This document shows, piece after piece, positions 38,577 to 50,100 of a stretch of 64,000 nt of DNA. This DNA is from Dipylidium caninum. Lineage: Eukaryota > Platyhelminthes > Cestoda > Cyclophyllidea > Dipylidiidae. The DNA lies in NCBI GenBank assembly GCA_017562135.1, contig QEYB01000255.1:1-64000 (forward strand). Direction: 5' to 3'. A program made the position numbers and the translations under genes. The notes under the pieces were generated by a model. It searched no databases and was not told the DNA's origin. It saw only the letters and a list, made by a program, of their open reading frames with translations. How positions within the stretch are numbered: position 1 is the first letter of the stretch; each line of letters begins with the position of its first letter.

Positions 38577-39009
38577 GCGGCTAATATATTAGAAACCAAT
38601 CAATGAGATGGACGAAGTGGAAAGTCCTATGCCGTTTGCGAGTAAAAATCATAGGGAACTAATGGGAAACGCGCGAGTGATGCAGCGGACCAGCTTGAAT
38701 GCTTAACCAATTGATGGCAAGGCTGTGTTAAAATAAACACCTTATGTGAAGCTGGACAAATATTTCCAGTTTGCCTTTTTTAACCATAATTGAAAAGCAT
38801 ATTAATTACAATCATTTGTTTTTATATATAAATACTTGCTTTTATATTACTTTTTAAAATAAAGCAAAAAATACTATAATTAACAGCAGTTTTAATTATC
38901 CATTCAAAATAAACTTAATTTTTATTATGACGAAAGACGCTTTATGAGGAGTGTTGAGGTCAAGTGATATTGATCATTACCCTGATCACAGTGCGCCTTG
39001 TGTCTATCG
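38577..39009. promoter_or_regulatory. Probable bidirectional promoter, GTPBP2 / NDUFB11
   Basis: Only 433 nt separate the divergent start codons of GTPBP2 (minus) and NDUFB11 (plus). The stretch is very AT-rich at 38760-38930, and no other frame is credible in it. A shared promoter is inferred from the geometry; no specific elements were identified. Confidence 0.5.
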
Positions 39010-39639
39010 ATGTCTGTTTGTACCCGGCCAATCTGCACCACTATTCAGAAATATCTTGCTCTGCATCGATCGAGGGCCCCTACCTTCCTTTTGCGAGGGA
39101 TCCACACTTCCTTCATAGCGCGCTCCTCTGGACCTTCGTTCAAGTACATCTTAAATAACAATAATCTCCCTGATGATGTAAAATTGAAAATTGAGTCTGA
39201 GGCAAAGGATATGTTTAAAGTATGGACTGTTGGTTATTTCTAATTTGGTAGGATTGGCTTCCATATGGGTGGAACGACTATGATAAAACCGATGATACTA
39301 CCAAATACAAAACTACTGCGTTCCTACTAATGGTGTGTTTCACTTTCGGCCTCTTGTTTCAATTTTGGTATCGTCCTCGCGGCATGTGAGTTTTCTGTAT
39401 CTGCCCTTCTTACTAGCCCAGTAAAGTTAGATGTGAGTTTTAAAGTGTTATGAAGTGGGAACATTCACTGCGTTACGATTTTTAGCGAAGGCGATTGGGC
39501 CAGACGCGAGGCTTTCCTCGAGATTGAGAGACGACGCAAACTGGGACTTCCGCTAGTCGACCCCAATCTCATCCCCCCCGAACGCGTTAAACTACCTTCT
39601 AAAGAAGAACTCGGACCTGATTTTGAAATCATCATCTAA
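39010..39639 (+). CDS. NDUFB11: NDUFB11 (ESSS), complex I subunit
   Basis: An accessory, membrane-arm subunit of mitochondrial NADH:ubiquinone oxidoreductase. Exons 39010-39219, 39252-39385 and 39486-39639 give 165 residues; human NDUFB11 has 153. The N terminus is basic and Ser/Thr-rich (LHRSRAPTFLLRGIHTSF), as in an import presequence. The middle has GWNDYDKTDD and one membrane segment (TTAFLLMVCFTFGLLFQFWY). The C terminus has the family block EGDWARREAFLEIERRRKLG followed by LPLVDPNLIPPERVKLPSKE, ending GPDFEIII. The first intron is only 32 nt (GTATGG to GGTAG) and carries an in-frame stop, so it must be spliced. The start was chosen as the first ATG in frame with a suitable presequence. 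Confidence 0.92.
39220..39251 (+). other. Ultrashort (32-nt) intron in NDUFB11
   Basis: It starts GTATGG and ends GGTAG, phase 0, with an in-frame TAA inside. Removal joins MFK to DWLPYGWND, matching family layout. It is among the shortest introns in the window. Confidence 0.85.
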
Positions 39640-42600
39640 ATACAGCTTTGGATTAATCTAATGCATTTTTATTATCTCCCTATACATCTACTGATTTCTA
39701 CTACCTTCAGTTTTTCCCAAACTCATATAATTTCGCTGGACGCCTCTCTTACTCGTTTTCTGATATCATTACCATTTATTAAGTTTATGATCCCGCTTCT
39801 AAGTCTGATCAGTGATTAAAACAGTTTTTGGACGGTGGATACACGAATCCGGGTGTTAATATTGCTTCACAGTGTACACTGATTTGTATCGCTTGAAGCC
39901 CCTGTAGAGTTTCCTTCAATTGCTCATTTGGGTAGTTTAACTGAAGAATGGAAATGATGGTGAGAGCTTGGGTTTGGGGCGGTTAGCGGGTCTCCGGCAG
40001 TGCATTCGTATAATGGTTTTAATTTGCCTCTTCTGTGTTTATCTTAGTCGCCATTTCAGCCCTGCGATTTGGTTCTGTTTTCAGATCGTAGAGTTGGCTC
40101 GGTCCCGAATTTCTACATACACTATCACTAATCGACACCATGCAGTCGTCGCAAGTGGTTTGAAGTTGGGCTTTTTTTATCTACTGTGTTTACTGGAGTG
40201 GTCCACAGAATTGGTAGTTGTTTCGTCAATTCTTATTGCGTTGTCTGAGATGTGAATCCTACTTTTTTAAAGTATCATCATAAATGGTGTAGAGAAAAAA
40301 AGCTTCTGGAAATTGTCTAAATAATGGTTAATGCTAGACCAGGTATGTCTGATGAAGAAAGATTATGTATTTTGCTATTATGCTTAAATAGATATTTCGT
40401 TTTCACCCTGCATTTGAAATATATCTATTGAACTGAAATGCATCTGCATCTGATTATTTTGTTTTGCGAATCCAGCGATCGGAGTATGAAAACTCGCTTT
40501 AAGAAGACTTGTGTTCAAGCTCAGTAGCTGGCAGATTTGTTAAACTTATTGTCAAAATGTTTAGCTAATGTTGAAAGTGGGGATGTGCATTAGTGTCTTC
40601 TAAATAATTAAGCACTTTCACGGCCTTCGTAACGTTACAAATCCCTTATTCGGTTCCTATTTCTGCGGTTTTTTCCCATACAGACTAGGTAACTATAAGT
40701 CGTGCCAAGAATTTGCATCAGGTGGTAGGTTAATTATTGTCCGGAGAGTATTGCCCCGAGAACTCTCTCTGAGCAATCGGACTTCCTGCCGCTATATTTT
40801 GACAAGTTATCAATTATGTCACTGGCATCATCAGCGCTAGGATCAATTGTGATAGGTAACTCAGAAGTTGTTATTAAGCACCTGGACGGGAAATTAAGTG
40901 CTCACATTAGTGCCTATTAGATTCTGATTGGTTGGGACGCATTCATAGCTCTGCTCAGTCCCTAATCTGTGCTTAGACCAATCAAAATCTGGGGAGCCGA
41001 AACATTTTTTATATAACTGCCAACGATGCAGGCAGCATCCATTTCGAGCGGTGTTGAGGTAAGTCAGATGCTTTCCTGTATACGAAAAAAAGGTGTGTTC
41101 ATATGCATAGATACTCTGTCACTGAAGCAAAAATTCGTGCACCTGTACCACCAATCGCTCACGCCTGAACATTGTTAATGCCAACCAGTGGAATCCATCA
41201 CTTCGTGAAGTCCGTTTAAAGCATTTTTCTGTGAATGAGATCATTAAAATGCGTGATACTTATCGATGCTGCGCATCGAATCACCACTGCCAAATCGAGG
41301 TTTTACGGTCTTAGAGAAGACGACAAAAAGTAACGTGATTTCGATGGTTTCCAGAGTTTGGAGACCTCTAGCTGGGACTATTGTAAAAATTTGTCCAATT
41401 ATTCCTCGGCGTTTCGATTTGACATACTAGAACAAATGCTCTTGTCAATAATAACATTGCTGTTCGGCAACATTAGACAGATTTAACTAGAATATCTTTT
41501 AATGTATTACTGAGAAGTCGTGCCTTTCGCCAAACCTGAATACTGGCTAGGAACAAAAAGACCTATATTTGCTTGCTGATAGGTTTTAAGTGCCTCTAAA
41601 GCAGTGTTTACCCTTCTGCTCGGAAAGTCTGCTACCTGCCCGATGTGCCACGTTTGTTTGCTTTGTCACATGAAGCAAGGGGGAGAACCTTCGGATACCC
41701 CGTCACACCTTCCCACCGAACAGCAGCTGTTTGCCGAAGGAAGCAGAAATAACCCTTCTGAAGGGCAAATACAACATTGCTTTAATTACCACGCGATTTA
41801 TTTTAGGCCGAGAATATTGGCTTTCAGATACCTACAACATGTGTATCCCCCTTTTCCTCACATTGATGCTGCATACATGAGTGCAAAGCATCCGCGAGTT
41901 CTTCTGTCCACCGTTTATCACCGTTTTATCTTTCCTATCTTAGTGGATGAGTAGGTATCAGCAATGCTCAATCCCTTATGACCCTTACAAGCTACTAAGC
42001 ATGCCGCATTTAAGAAGAAACGATTTATGGTGTTGTTATAATGGGTCATGTGAAGCACATTAGTAATCGGGAAGATGCAGAGGTTTCCACTTATTGTTCA
42101 TTTTGCAGATACAATTTATTAGACATGAAACTTCCCAGAAAATTCAATGTCTATCATTCGACCTAATTTATGTTCACGGCAAAGGGAATTAATAATGCGA
42201 AGCGTTTACGAATTTAATGTGATAATGAGCAGTAGATAATGAATTATGATTTATAACGTTAAGATTTCGACGATCAAGTATATAGTCTTGGAAAAAGTTA
42301 ATTTTCAAGCGACTAGTCTGAAATCATTAACTTTGACAAGGGATTTGCTTGACGCCCTAATGAGCACCACGAATTCAAGCCCACAACAGTAGCACTTTGA
42401 TGTTACAAATTGGTTTGTAGGAATGAATCGAACCAAAAACATAACGAGAAGTACGTGATCGGAATGTTTGCTAGGACATAGGTTGACCTAAGTGACTGGA
42501 ATAATATCGCGGAGGTGCGGTACTTTAATAGCCAAAGGTCGAGCCCACGTGAAGTGCCATGCGATTGCATCTTGGATAAAATGAGACATGTGATTCGAGA

Positions 42601-43005
42601 AAATCCTCAAAAGGAAGGGGAAGCGAAATTGTCTTAGATGGTCACGATGCCAGCCCCACAATCACATGTTTTTTGGCTGCTTCGAATTTATTCCAGGTGC
42701 CCGTTTTCGCCGATTTTTTTGGAACTCACAAACGGGCTTCATGGGATCGTTTGCCCTATACCCCTGATAGACAGCGGCCTTAAGGCTGCTTGGTGCAAAT
42801 AAAGATTTGAGAATGCAAAACACTGATTATAGTAATTTCGGCAGATTAAAGACAATGAACCCTTGGCCCCTTGATGTCTCTCAGATTGTCAGCACCGATG
42901 ACTCTTTCCGCTTCACTTAACTAATACCAATTCCATACGTAGTTAACTATATTGGCCTATCTATGTAATAACACTTTGCAAAGGGTGTTTTTCTTACACA
43001 GCGCA
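39640..43005. other. Intergenic stretch, NDUFB11 to the PTF1A-like gene
   Basis: About 3.4 kb with no recognised gene. Frames at 39968-40255 and 41604-41954 (+) are open but lack any motif I can name; the latter has a short CPMCHVCLLCH cluster. This stretch may include regulatory sequence of the downstream developmental bHLH gene, but no specific element could be identified by eye. Confidence 0.4.
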
Positions 43006-44779
43006 ATGTCAGTCAATTCCCAGTCTAGCCAACAAGCTAACTCACCACAGATACGAGCTCAGTACCTTCCCGAGAGTTCTAATGAGGGAAAACTGGTAAG
43101 CCAAGAGCCAAAGCTCTGCGGCTTACTAGTAGCACCAAGTTGGCCAGATGATTGCTATTGTGAGGGCGAATCTCACCAGTATTCTCCTACTATCTGGTCC
43201 AGTGCTTCCCACCCTGTTGGCATATACGATCATTCTCAAACTTGGAGCGAATACGGTGGCGCTTGGGTGCAGCCTAATGAGGAGTATTGCTCTAACCAAC
43301 ACAAAGGGGTCTTCCATGAGGGGGAAGACGGATGGAACTTGAGTGATCATGAAACATTCGCACTCGATCATTCTGAAACATTGACCACTGACCGACCGGT
43401 GCAGACTCACCATTCAAATCAAAGACAAGCAGCAAATATGCGTGAGCGTCGCCGAATGCATTCTATTAACCACGCATTTGAAGGTAAACAACTCCGATCA
43501 GGAAAAGTTAATGTGTTAAAGGTGTCATCAAGCTTCTTAAAGTGATACGCAAAAACTACGTACTAAAAACTTTCCTAACGTTTATGTATCAGCGCAATAA
43601 ACAATTCTCTTTAGATTTGGTACATAAAACCCATTTAAGAATTGACGAGGCATCATTGTTTGATACATGGCAGCCTATTTTTCCCGGTGGATACAGTGTG
43701 CCTGCGCTTGCACTTAAATCCTATGAGACGTTTAAGTTCGGTCCCCTTTTCTTCTCCTTTTGGTCGCACATCTTGAAACATTGTTCCCATTGATCATATG
43801 TATTAAAGATAGGGAGATGAGGGGTCTCACTCTGTTTTAATGAGGACAGAAGGACTCCACTGAGCAATAATTGTGCGCTAGACCGATTACAGGGGTCAGA
43901 TTCAACTTGCAGCACGACAAAGCGCATTTATTTGTAGGAGTGTGGAGCGAATCCTAAATCAACTCAGAAGAGATTTAGCACATAATGGAGGGATAGCATC
44001 TCTAGTACGTCAGCCATTTCAAGATTTTTCAATCTAATTTTCGAGGTTTGAAAATATTACCTGTAACGTCACTAGGCTTGCGAGCCAGGATACCAACGCT
44101 ACCGTATGAAAAACGGCTCTCAAAAGTGGACACACTACGTCTCGCAATCGGCTACATCAAGTTTTTGCAGGACCTCGTCGCGACCGAGAGCTGCCGAGAG
44201 AAGTCAAGCGACAGTAATGAGGCACGAGACAGGGAACGTGAACATCCCGACAGGGCGACGAACCATACTCGGGCTCGAAACTTTATCACCTCTGTGCAGA
44301 AGTTCGCTGTTTCCGCGGCAACCGCCAACGACGGGGAAAATGGCGACTGTTTCGGCTACTCCACGTCAGGGACTGGAGCCCCGAACACACACGCAACGAG
44401 GAAAGTCATCCTCAATCTCTCTGTCCGTAGTAAGTGCCCCTTCAGATGGAAGGTTTATATCAATTCAAATCCTACTCAACTCCGAATGGGTTTTTTAGTG
44501 GCATGCAAAATTGCCGCTAAGGACGCACCACACGGGGAAACGTCCAAGGCCGAACTAATCACCCGTCCCGGTCAGGTTTGGCGTCGAGTCAACAGCCACA
44601 GCGTACCAAAGGGGGAGCCCGACGAAAGCGGCCACGCCACCGCCGAAACGATCATAATAGGTCACAGTATTAGCTGGCAACGACGGCTGAATACTTTCGA
44701 AGTTCCCCGCGTGACATCTAACAACAAGAGGACTCTAACCACGAAGCTCTGGAGACCCCAAACAAATATAACCCACTGA
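43006..44779 (+). CDS. PTF1A: PTF1A-like bHLH transcription factor
   Basis: A class II bHLH factor; PTF1A works with an E-protein and RBPJ in neural and gut lineages. Exon 43006-43483 has a divergent N terminus, then the basic region and helix 1 ([19 protein letters not shown]). The intron is phase 1 (donor GTAAAC, acceptor CACTAG). Exon 44076-44779 continues [20 protein letters not shown] then [14 protein letters not shown], nearly identical to PTF1A and distinct from twist or neurogenin types. Two C-terminal PTF1A motifs are recognisable, a C1-like [11 protein letters not shown] and a C2-like GHSISW followed by KLWRPQ, the RBPJ-contact regions in vertebrates. The INDAF motif reads INHAF here. 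An optional 69-nt intron may lie at 44430-44498. The Met at 43006 was chosen because the upstream Met region looks like leader sequence. Confidence 0.88.
44430..44498 (+). other. Possible in-frame 69-nt intron or exitron in the PTF1A-like gene
   Basis: A GTAAGT donor at 44430 and a TTTTTTAG acceptor at 44497-44498 enclose 69 nt with no in-frame stop. Both the spliced and the retained form keep the frame. It falls immediately after the C1-like motif and would decide whether 23 residues sit between it and the rest of the tail. Confidence 0.5.
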
Positions 44780-44982
44780 ATGACCAGTACAACCCTAAAC
44801 GAAACAGATGCTTGTTGCGCGCCCCCCAAATGATGCCTTCTCAATACAAAAATTTAGAAACTGTTCGGGGAGTGTTTAAGGGTCTGAAACAATGAGCCTA
44901 ATTTATTACCTACTTCTACCAGAGGAGGAATGACCGGTCGTATGATCAATAACGTGGAGATATACCGCCAAAGATATTGCAT

Positions 44983-45297
44983 TTATTTGGTAATAATGAT
45001 GCCGGCCGCGTCAGTTCTTCGGATGCTTGCAGATGCCAACACGGCAGCGGTCACAATATTGGTGGCGAGCACCAAAACCCACAACTGAAACAAAATCGGC
45101 CAATTATAAGTTAACCAGTCAGTTAAAAAATTAATCTCTTCAAGTCTCTGAGTGAGCTGAGCAGTCATCATATGAAACTCCTCACCTTGGTCACGGAGAG
45201 AAAGCTGACAGAGAAGAAAGTGCAGTGGATCAAAGACGTGAGACGCGATAAGCAAGCACACGTGGCGGCTCAACACTGACTGGCATATCTAGAAAAA
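44983..45297 (-). CDS. Unrecognised exon with one membrane segment (minus strand)
   Basis: A minus-strand frame that opens after a T-rich acceptor (TTTTTTCTAG) and ends at a TGA or TAA at 44983, convergent with the PTF1A-like gene 200 nt away. It reads ICQSVLSRHVCLLIASHVF at the start and contains an amphipathic stretch (MMTAQLTQRLEEINFLTDW) followed by a hydrophobic segment (ILFQLWVLVLATNIVTAAVL) and a short polar tail. This looks like the last exon of a small membrane protein, but no upstream exon was found to its right and I recognise no family. Confidence 0.35.
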
Positions 45298-47138
45298 AAT
45301 GGCTTTGACAGTGCACTTGTTAGGAAGTCAGACTATGGAAAAGCGTCTTCAGGAATCAGCGAGCTGGGTTATCATCGCGAACGTACCAGCAAGAGCCCAC
45401 TTAAGTCGCCGGGTGGTGGAACATAGTGCGATAAAACAGTTTACTTTCACAAACCTTGATGTTTGCCTAATGGCGCTCCCCTTCGTCTAGAATGCCCATT
45501 TCAGTAACTTCTTATGTTAAATATCAGTTTAATTGCTTTAATATTTGTGTTAGGAATTCTGTAAATTGCTTGGACTGACACTATTGTGCACCATATATAT
45601 CATCATAAAAGTCTTACGCAAACTGCGTTGTTATAAACTAAAATACGTTGTACTCCCAGCACTTTCTGAAACCTATACATTTAATTGATTTACAAGTCAA
45701 AAATACGCCTTTGCTTATGATAGGTAAAGATACGCCTCATTATTTTTTGCCGAAACGACCCCAGGAGATTCTGGCCACATACATAGTCTGGGTATTAAGA
45801 GCAGCCTGTCATCTTTGTATCATATATAAATCTTTTGTCGAATAACAATTGACTTGCAGTCAAATAGGTATATGTTTTACTGGATACAAAATATTTATAG
45901 TGATTAAATTATCGGTAAAGACGTTCAGTTCAAACATATTGATGCGGTTCGTAACAAATAATGCGTTTTATGATTCGAACGCATCGGTTGCAATGAGTTG
46001 AGACTCCAGATGCTTGTTTCCTTAGCAGAATAGGGCCGCCTCCCAAACGAAAAGCAAGATAGGAAAACGAATATCTTGTCATGGAGGACTCTGTACAATC
46101 ACTCCACAATTGGCACGATCACGTTAAGATACTACTAAGGTTACTAGTTTATTCTTGCAACTAAGGCTAAAAACACTGTCAAGTTTAAATTTCGTCAGTT
46201 ATATATTTGGTTCTTCACTTATAACACTTATATGGAAGCAATTTCTGCAGATGAAAAAGTAAAATATTGCAATATTGGCGGACAAAGATGGGGGAGTGGT
46301 TTAATAATTTTCGGAACAATAAAATTAAGTCTGTTTATTTCACTTTGTTCTTAAAAATGATATTGTCTTCATGCACAACAAACGGGCTCCATCACAAAAT
46401 TATTGTTCATCTATGATGAATAATGTTGTAATACTCGCATTTATTCACCTTTCGTTGTTACCAACGCCACTCTGAATTATTAACCCACCAATTGCTTATT
46501 GGACCCCTCATCCCTCTCCGAGAGAGTTTTCTGCCGATTTGCAACACAGCTCTGCATCATGTCAATCCTATCATTTGCGCATATTCCTTGTTTTGTGTAG
46601 TCGTACAAAAATTATTGATTATCAATAATGGAAAATGTCGGCCGGTACGAGGACCGGTCCTATACACATGTAAGTGGAAGCTGAATAACGCGAAGTTTCG
46701 TGACAACAATGGATAGCCAATTGGTACCAAATTACATCCGAGGCACAGCTTCGAGATTACCCACTAATAAATCTTTAATGGAACTACAATTTTCAATTAC
46801 CTTCCTTTGCAGTTAATAATCCAATCGATATGTCGCAATAAGAGGAGTTTTATAAAGTTTCTCATTTGCGGTATTGATTCCAAATTATAAGCATCCGAAA
46901 ATTTTGGGTAAGAATGTAGGGCAATTGCAATTATTGCTCAGCCTCAGTTAACTTCACCCGAACCCTTGTCCACTGTTAGGCACTCTTCCCTTCTATATAT
47001 AGAGACACTTCTCCTGTAATTCTTGTTCATTAATTGCTGACATGCAACCAGAGTGTAATTTTTGGTTACAGTTGGTATAATCTGTCACATGGATTTAAAC
47101 ACACTCGACCGCTGTATTTGTATCGCGTGCCGCGGGAG
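45298..47138. other. Spacer upstream of ALIX
   Basis: AT-rich sequence with no recognised gene. The frame at 45299-45490 (+) has no nameable domain. The stretch near ALIX should contain its promoter and 5' UTR, but no specific element was identified. Confidence 0.4.
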
Positions 47139-50100
47139 ATGGTCTTCCTCAGTGTGCCTTGCAAAAAAGGAACGGATACTAACCTTGTAAAACCGATCGA
47201 ACAATATATAAAGACAAATCTTGGGTCGGACCAGGCTGTTGCTTGTCAGAAAGGCCTGGAACAATTACAAAAACTACGCGCTGATATTCTCTTAAAATTA
47301 GGTGACGCGCACGATAGTACACTGAAGTTGATTGAATCGTAAGTGTGTTTATTTGTGGTTTTGCAGTGCATTTGTCGTTTCGAGTCAACCTGGCTAATTC
47401 CCTCAGAGTAATGTTTCGTTTTGAAGCTTGCCTCTGAACTCGATCACAAAACATGCTTGCATTGATACGTCTAAATACTATTTTAGCTAAGCACCATGTG
47501 AGATTGGTAATACAATCGACTTCATTGTTCTTGTCTTACTAAATATAGCGTGCTTTTTTGCAAAAGAATTATTACATAGCGACACTTCATAGTAAAATGG
47601 ACGTCTGTACTGGGAATTTTTGAGATCTCCCTTTTTTGTTATACCAGTATTTTATTCTTTATGCTATGCGGTAGTTCACTACAATTTGGGTATTTGTTTC
47701 AGCTTTCGTTTTCGACTATCGTCCCTTTTTTAGGTATAACGATTTAATCGAAAGTCTTGAACAGCGAATTCCTCTTACGAATCAAGAAATTCCTATTCCT
47801 TATAAGTGGTATGACTGCTTCACTGGGTCTTCGAAAATGTTCAGGAGTTCAATGAGTATGCTTTATTTGATTTTAATGTGTGTTTTCTTAGAGGGATATA
47901 ATGCCGGCTTTGATAGGTGCTGTATGCTTTTTAACCTCGCTGCTTGTCACTCTCAGATCGCCAGAAACCAAAATACTGGCGATGATTCAGGACTTAAAAT
48001 TGCAACTAAGTCATTTCAGGTAAGTGTTATTTGTAATATATGTTTCTCAATCTCTTTCTGTATTTGTTTAGATGGCTGCAGGTTTGTTCGACCAAGTCAG
48101 AATTTTGCTACCAACTTATTACACTCAGTCGCCGACATGGGATATGTCAGCAGAAGCGCTTGCTGGTTACTCATCTGCGATGCTCGCTCAGGCTCAGGAA
48201 TGTATATTTATGAAAGCCGAACATGGTAATATGAGAAACCAAAAGTATCCCTTTTCAATTTTAAGCTACTGTCTTCTTTTCAATCTTAAGTTACTACTTT
48301 TCGAAGCAGTTTTATTAATTCGGCCTAATAAATGTTCTTTTTCAGATGAGATGAAACCAAATATTGTTGCGAAATTGGCCAATCAGGCAGGGGTACTATA
48401 TAACGAGGCAGTGACATCTATCACTTTACCCTCATTGAGGCCTTATTTACCGAAGGAATGGTCTGGCGTACTATCAGCTAAGGCTGCTTCAATGGAGATG
48501 TATGCTGAGTACTACGCTGCTCTTGCTGCTGAGGCGGACCAGTCATATGGTGAACAGATAGCTCGTCTTAACGTGAGTTTACCTTTGTACAATTCAATAT
48601 AGATGTGCTTTTATACCCATTATACAACGGGTCCCTTTTTCTACTGAAGTTTGGTTTTAGGACGACAGTTGTAAATTAGTGTTCCGCGATTAAGTTAGAA
48701 AGTCGGGTGCTTTAATAAGTAAATTTGGAAACTCAACAGTTTGAGCTTTCCCTTACTTAATTCATATTCGTCGACTTTTCTGTTATTTATCGTTCTGATT
48801 TCTAGAAAACGTTGACCTTGTTGAAAAAAATACCACGTAGTGAGAATATGAAGGATTTCTACTCTAAAGTAGAGAGGATGCGCGAACGAGCTAAGAAAGA
48901 CAATGATGTCATATATCACGAAATTATTCCTGACCTTAAAACTCTGCCATCTATCGGCGTGGCCCCAGTGGCTAAGAAACTTCCTGTTACTTTCCCACTC
49001 TCTGGGAAACCGCCAAAAGAACTCTTCAAGACTCTTGTGCCAATCCCCGTGCATAATGCAATTTTGGTGGCTGATAATCTGCGACGTCAGATGGTTGCTG
49101 TTGAGTTGGGTCGACTGAGAGAGGCCACGGATACTTGTAATACGGTGATGACTTCTCTTAATCTACCTGCTGCGGTACAAGAGGTCGAGGGTTCGGAGGA
49201 TTCTGTTCCCAAATCTCTTCTCGAAAAGGCAAAAAGTATTCGTCAGAAGGGCGGTGTCGCTGCCTTACGTGAGAAGATTTGTTCATTGGCTGACGGGAAC
49301 ACTCGCAATGTCGAAATAGTTGACAATGTAGGTTTTGGTTTAATTATGATTAATTTGATGTAATAAAAACAATTTGACATTTGATAAGATTTGGTTTTTA
49401 CCACCTGCCAACACTAGCAGTTTTACTAATGCTTTATTATTCAATCCTTTGACAAAAGTTGGTCTCCCTTATTTCCGAAAATTTCTTTATACCACATGCA
49501 ATATATTACCTCATATCTCTAATATGCTGAGTAGAATAATGCGTTTGATCAGTTTATCGTCACAACTATGTTTTATAAATTCTCACACTCGATTTCCTAT
49601 TTATGGGGCAACTGGACCAGTGTATTTAAAAAAAATTGCTTTTGAACATTCCTGCTCCAGATATTGGCAACGATAGACGAAGAAGAGAAGACCGATAATG
49701 AACTCCGTGAACAATTCGGTAAAAAATGGAACCGTCAGCAGTCATCAAAGTTGAACGCCGGATGGCGCGCGGAAATTGAAAAACATCGTTATTTGCTGCA
49801 GCAAGCTGGCCAGACAGACAAACAGTTGAAAGAACGTTTTAACGTTCAGGAGGCTTCTTTTGATCATTTGAGTAGTTCGGAATCTGAGTTGCGTGAGTAT
49901 GTCACCTCCGAAACGGAAAAACATGGCTCATCTCCAGTTCTGGAAAAAGGGAGTTCTTCAAAGAAAAAGGTTATTTGTAATCTCTGTAATGAAGTTGATG
50001 TGATGAAGAAAGAGCGGCTGGATCTCCAAAAGCAGATTGAAGAAATAAAACTTCCCGAGAGCCTTAGTACGTTTGTTTGTACGTTTGCATTCTGTTGCTT

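Noticed and set aside
41604..41954. 116-codon frame with a Cys cluster (CPMCHVCLLCH)
   Set aside because: The cysteine spacing does not continue as a zinc-binding domain, and no splice partner or family match was seen.
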